64,000 bases of DNA from Amaurobius ferox. Lineage: Eukaryota; Arthropoda; Arachnida; Araneae; Amaurobiidae. The position numbers were made by a program, and so were the translations under genes. The stretch is from positions 53,552,236 through 53,616,235 of the forward strand of contig OX578137.1 in NCBI GenBank assembly GCA_951213105.1, written 5' to 3'. The notes beneath the pieces are model-generated. The model saw only the letters and a program-made list of their open reading frames with translations. It was not told the origin of the DNA and made no database searches. Position 1 is the first letter of the stretch. Every line of letters begins with the position of its first letter. This document shows, in pieces, positions 61,504 to 64,000 of the stretch.

Positions 61504-61560
61504 TGTGCGTGTACGTGTGTATTTGTATATATATATATATATATACAAATACACAAATAT
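61456..61560. repeat. (TA)n tracts and a 40-bp perfect palindrome
   Basis: A (TA)n tract at about 61460-61500 is followed by TGTGTATTTG, (TA)n and CAAATACACA (61516-61555), which together form a perfect palindrome. Confidence 0.85.
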
Positions 61561-61829
61561 ACATTTAATAAATGCATGATGCATTTAATCAACGGAACTC
61601 GGGAACAATCATATCTCTTCCGCTTTGTACAGCACTATTATGATGTTTTTTGCAGAAATTATAGTGATAAAAATTATGTTAATTTATCCGACATCATACA
61701 ATACAACTCAACTCTTACCTAGGATTATCTGATTGATGCACACCCAGATGGCTCTTTAAGTTAGACGCGACTTTTTTATGTATGCTTTCCTATTCGAAGT
61801 TTATACGCTTTATGCAACTCTTCCATGAT
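61561..61829. other. Short stretch with nothing recognisable
   Basis: No gene or repeat that I can support. Confidence 0.5.
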
Positions 61830-62080
61830 TCTCGTCTTGCTGGTTAGTAAAATTTCCAATTTTTGTTATTTTGATCATTTTTATGTTGTCTGGGATTCGG
61901 CCATTTTTTCCCCGCGGGCATGATCGATTGTTGTTCCGGGCGTGCGGAGTCTCTGGGAGCGTTTTCATGAAGTCAAAGCTAGCTTCTAACCAGGAAATAG
62001 GGGTCGCAATCCCCCTTGACCTTTCTGCAACCCTGTAAACACAATCATTCCACCTATATATTTTCTTTTTCATTTTAAAT

Positions 62081-62081
<1 letters not shown>
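61830..62081 (-). repeat. Segment Y, copy 3, next to a (TA)n tract
   Basis: On the minus strand, beginning at the (TA)n tract, the frame reads RGIATPISWLEASFDF and MKTLPETPHARN, comparable with GVATP..KAFF at 17.8 kb and RGVATPLSRLKDCF at 17.4 kb. The plus-strand hairpin GGGG TCGCAAT CCCC (about 61998-62013) matches that of copy 2. The open frame runs on to 61810 with no domain I recognise. Confidence 0.48.

Positions 62082-62137
<56 letters not shown>
62082..62137. repeat. (TA)n microsatellite
   Basis: About 55 bp of TA repeat adjoining segment Y copy 3. A shorter TA tract lies at 62173-62194. Confidence 0.9.
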
Positions 62138-62143
<6 letters not shown>

Positions 62144-62272
62144 TTTACATAATTCTTATTATTACATTTCAAATATATACATATATATATATGTATCCAA
62201 TCTTGCAATTATGAATTTATACTTGTTGTGGATAAGTTGATTATATTTTAATATAAGATTTGGTGGTACAGA

Positions 62273-62345
62273 GATGCGTTTTTTCGAATGCGTTTGAATG
62301 CGTTGTTTGAATGCGTTGTTCGAATGCGTTGTTCGAATGCGTTTT
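62273..62345. repeat. ~13-bp minisatellite GAATGCGTTGTTC
   Basis: Five to six units with the core GAATGCGTT, the last ending in a run of T. The minus-strand frames over it read repeated HSNNAF or QRIQT and are not genes. Confidence 0.85.
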
Positions 62346-62828
62346 TTTTTTAAATCGCCTGCAAAAATTGTCAAAATATAAGCAGAATAATACTTGATAT
62401 GTGTTGATGCAATGTGTGGTTAAATATTTATGAAATGAGTAATTATTGCCGGAAAAAAATAAAATCAATCCAGTTACTCTATAATAAGTAATTTTTAAGA
62501 TATTTGCATTTTATAGAATTCTTGACAAGCCTCAATTTACAATGTGCCACGTCGCCAAATGAAAATAAAGATGTAGTTATAATTCCAAATTCGATATAAT
62601 TCCAAATAAGTATCCTTTTCATTTGTTGTTTAGTGCAATTAAAAACAATTGATTGCATAATGACGGAAATATGAAAAGAATGAGTTTCAGTACGTAATGA
62701 AAGTCATATGTTTTCCAAATAAGAGTTTTTAATACATAGGTAAGTTTAATAATATATTTTATTCAATCCTTATACAGTTTCTCAACTGCGAGTGTGGGTT
62801 TTCCATCATATATGCTTATGTTCTTTTT
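62346..62828. other. Short stretch with nothing recognisable
   Basis: AT-rich DNA between the minisatellite and the RC-A2 element. Confidence 0.5.
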
Positions 62829-63587
62829 TACTTTCCCTGCAATACATGGTAATGTATAGGGGAAGTACTGGAATCATGCCGAAAATCGCAACTCGAGTTT
62901 TCGACGGCTTTACACGTTTCGAGACCTCTAGAATACGAAAAAACTATTTTAGCTTGACGTCTGTATGTGTTTCTGTGTGTCTGAGTGTGTGTCTGTGTGT
63001 GCAGATTTTGTATCCACTCTAACTCAAAAACTAATGGACCTAATGTCATAAAATTTGGTAGGTAAGTCACTTGTGGGTGAATCTGGTGCTGATTAGTTTT
63101 GGGTACGATTCGGAATAAAAGAACCCGCCTTTTTTTGCGAAATGGCCCTCAAAAGCTTGTATCCACTCTAACTGAAAAACTAATGGACCGAACTTCACGG
63201 TAGATAAGTCATTTGCGGGACATTCTGGTGCTGATTAGATTTTGATACGATTCGGAAAAAATAACTTGCCATTTTTTACAAAATGACACTCAAAAATCGC
63301 CATAATCTAAAATAAAAAACTATGTATGCTGAAATATATCCATTAAATTCTTGTTTAATACCTAATTTTTAACGAAGAAAAAATAAGATCAACCCCATTA
63401 CACTAGGACTAGCCGTTCTTGAGATATTTTAGTTTTTCTCATATTTTCTCTACGCCACCTTTGAAAATAAGTCCAGTTATCAAATGAGAACGAAATTTGA
63501 ATTAAAAGTGAATTAAATTGAATGAAAATAAAGAGAACGTGAATATAAATCTGCAGGGAAAGTCATGTTTTGCCCACATCAGATATT
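62829..63587 (+). mobile_element. RC-A2 element, HINE-like, near complete
   Basis: The left arm ACTTTCCCTGCA (62830-62841) and its exact complement TGCAGGGAAAGT at the right (63552-63563) are the subterminal inverted repeats. The left arm also folds back on a nearby ATGTATAGGGGAAGT. The right arm is followed by CATGT..CCACATCAGATATTTT, a short hairpin as in RC-A1. A TCTGTGTG tract lies near 62960-63002. A ~150-bp tandem repeat then follows (63009-63158 and 63159-63300), each with GTATCCACTCTAACT, AAAAACTAATGGACC and GGTGCTGATTAG. The layout is Helentron-associated; the class call is inference. Confidence 0.68.
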
Positions 63588-64000
63588 TTTTATTAATTTA
63601 AATAAAGTAATGGATTTCTTTTCTATTCTTTATTAGTGATTAATGAATAGATTAGTAAAATATACATATTTCGTAGCGTAAATATTTGCTGAGCGTTTAT
63701 TAATTTGTTTAGTTGTATGATTGGAGGAGAAATACAAAAGTTTGGTGCGATAAAAACATTAATATTATAGAAAAGTATAAGTTGATAATTTAAATCTGAA
63801 ATATACCTTGCTCACAGATGCGTATTTAAAGGAAGGCTTGGTAGCTGATGTTTCACGATATCAAAATATACAGATAGTTCTAATATTTGGTATATTTCTT
63901 ACGCGGCAGTTTCATGCAGCATTTTGTCAGGCTTGTTTCAGTGGAATGAATAGAACGTTTCTGATAAAACACCAAAAAATGGAAACACCAAAAATACTGG
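63588..64000. other. Stretch with nothing recognisable
   Basis: AT-rich DNA to the window edge; no gene or repeat that I can support. Confidence 0.5.

Overview
This is a eukaryotic, AT-rich, repeat-dominated window, and I see no intact host protein-coding gene in it. The content fits an arthropod genome, possibly a chelicerate: Tc1/mariner transposase remnants, a DUF4817-type helix-turn-helix transposase fragment, Penelope-like reverse transcriptases sitting in (TA)n tracts, several tRNA-derived SINE families, rolling-circle (Helitron/HINE-like) families, and very long (TA)n, (TG)n and (TCTG)n microsatellites. The organism call is inference. Apart from the transposon proteins, the open frames are short and lie in repeats or microsatellites.

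Layout. 1-8 kb: a SINE fragment, two rolling-circle-like element copies (families called RC-A1 and RC-A2 here), three diverged direct copies of a local ~0.4-0.6 kb block, and a 378-bp MITE full of GTGAC/GTCAC words whose empty site is visible in the neighbouring block copy. 8-18.5 kb: four same-direction copies of another ~0.3 kb block, more RC-A copies, a DUF4817 transposase remnant, and a Penelope-like element (PLE1) between (TA)n tracts. 18.8-30 kb: an almost complete RC-B element, a non-LTR retrotransposon 3' end, a complete but decayed 1538-bp Tc1 element with ~28-bp terminal inverted repeats, and a second Tc1 remnant broken by a (TA)n tract and by a SINE with a 12-bp target-site duplication.

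30.3-34.9 kb is the most striking part. Two nearly identical ~2325-bp units lie head to tail. Each starts with TCT..ATAATAAAAGG and ends with a GC-rich hairpin plus CTAG. The internal junction is a direct CTAG|TC fusion, and the pair is flanked by A on the left and T on the right. These are the hallmarks of a non-autonomous Helitron tandem dimer. Each unit carries the same array of seven tRNA-derived SINE segments. 34.9-46.6 kb: RC-B copies (one split by a nested RC-A1 copy), a ~675-bp inverted repeat, a possible solo LTR, and a complete 292-bp SINE with a perfect 14-bp target-site duplication. 50.6-53.4 kb: two more Penelope-like copies, again next to (TA)n tracts. 55-64 kb: a complete 223-bp SINE with a perfect 13-bp duplication, minisatellites, an array of RC-A modules, and an RC-A2 copy.

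How the parts work together: these are mobile elements, not a pathway. The SINEs have no proteins of their own and presumably used a LINE's enzymes. The RC families presumably depended on a Rep/helicase element elsewhere in the genome. Insertion order can be read in places: Tc1 before SINE-2 at 26.7 kb, and RC-B before RC-A1 at 35.8 kb. Statements about repeat identity come from reading the sequence by eye, not from alignment software.
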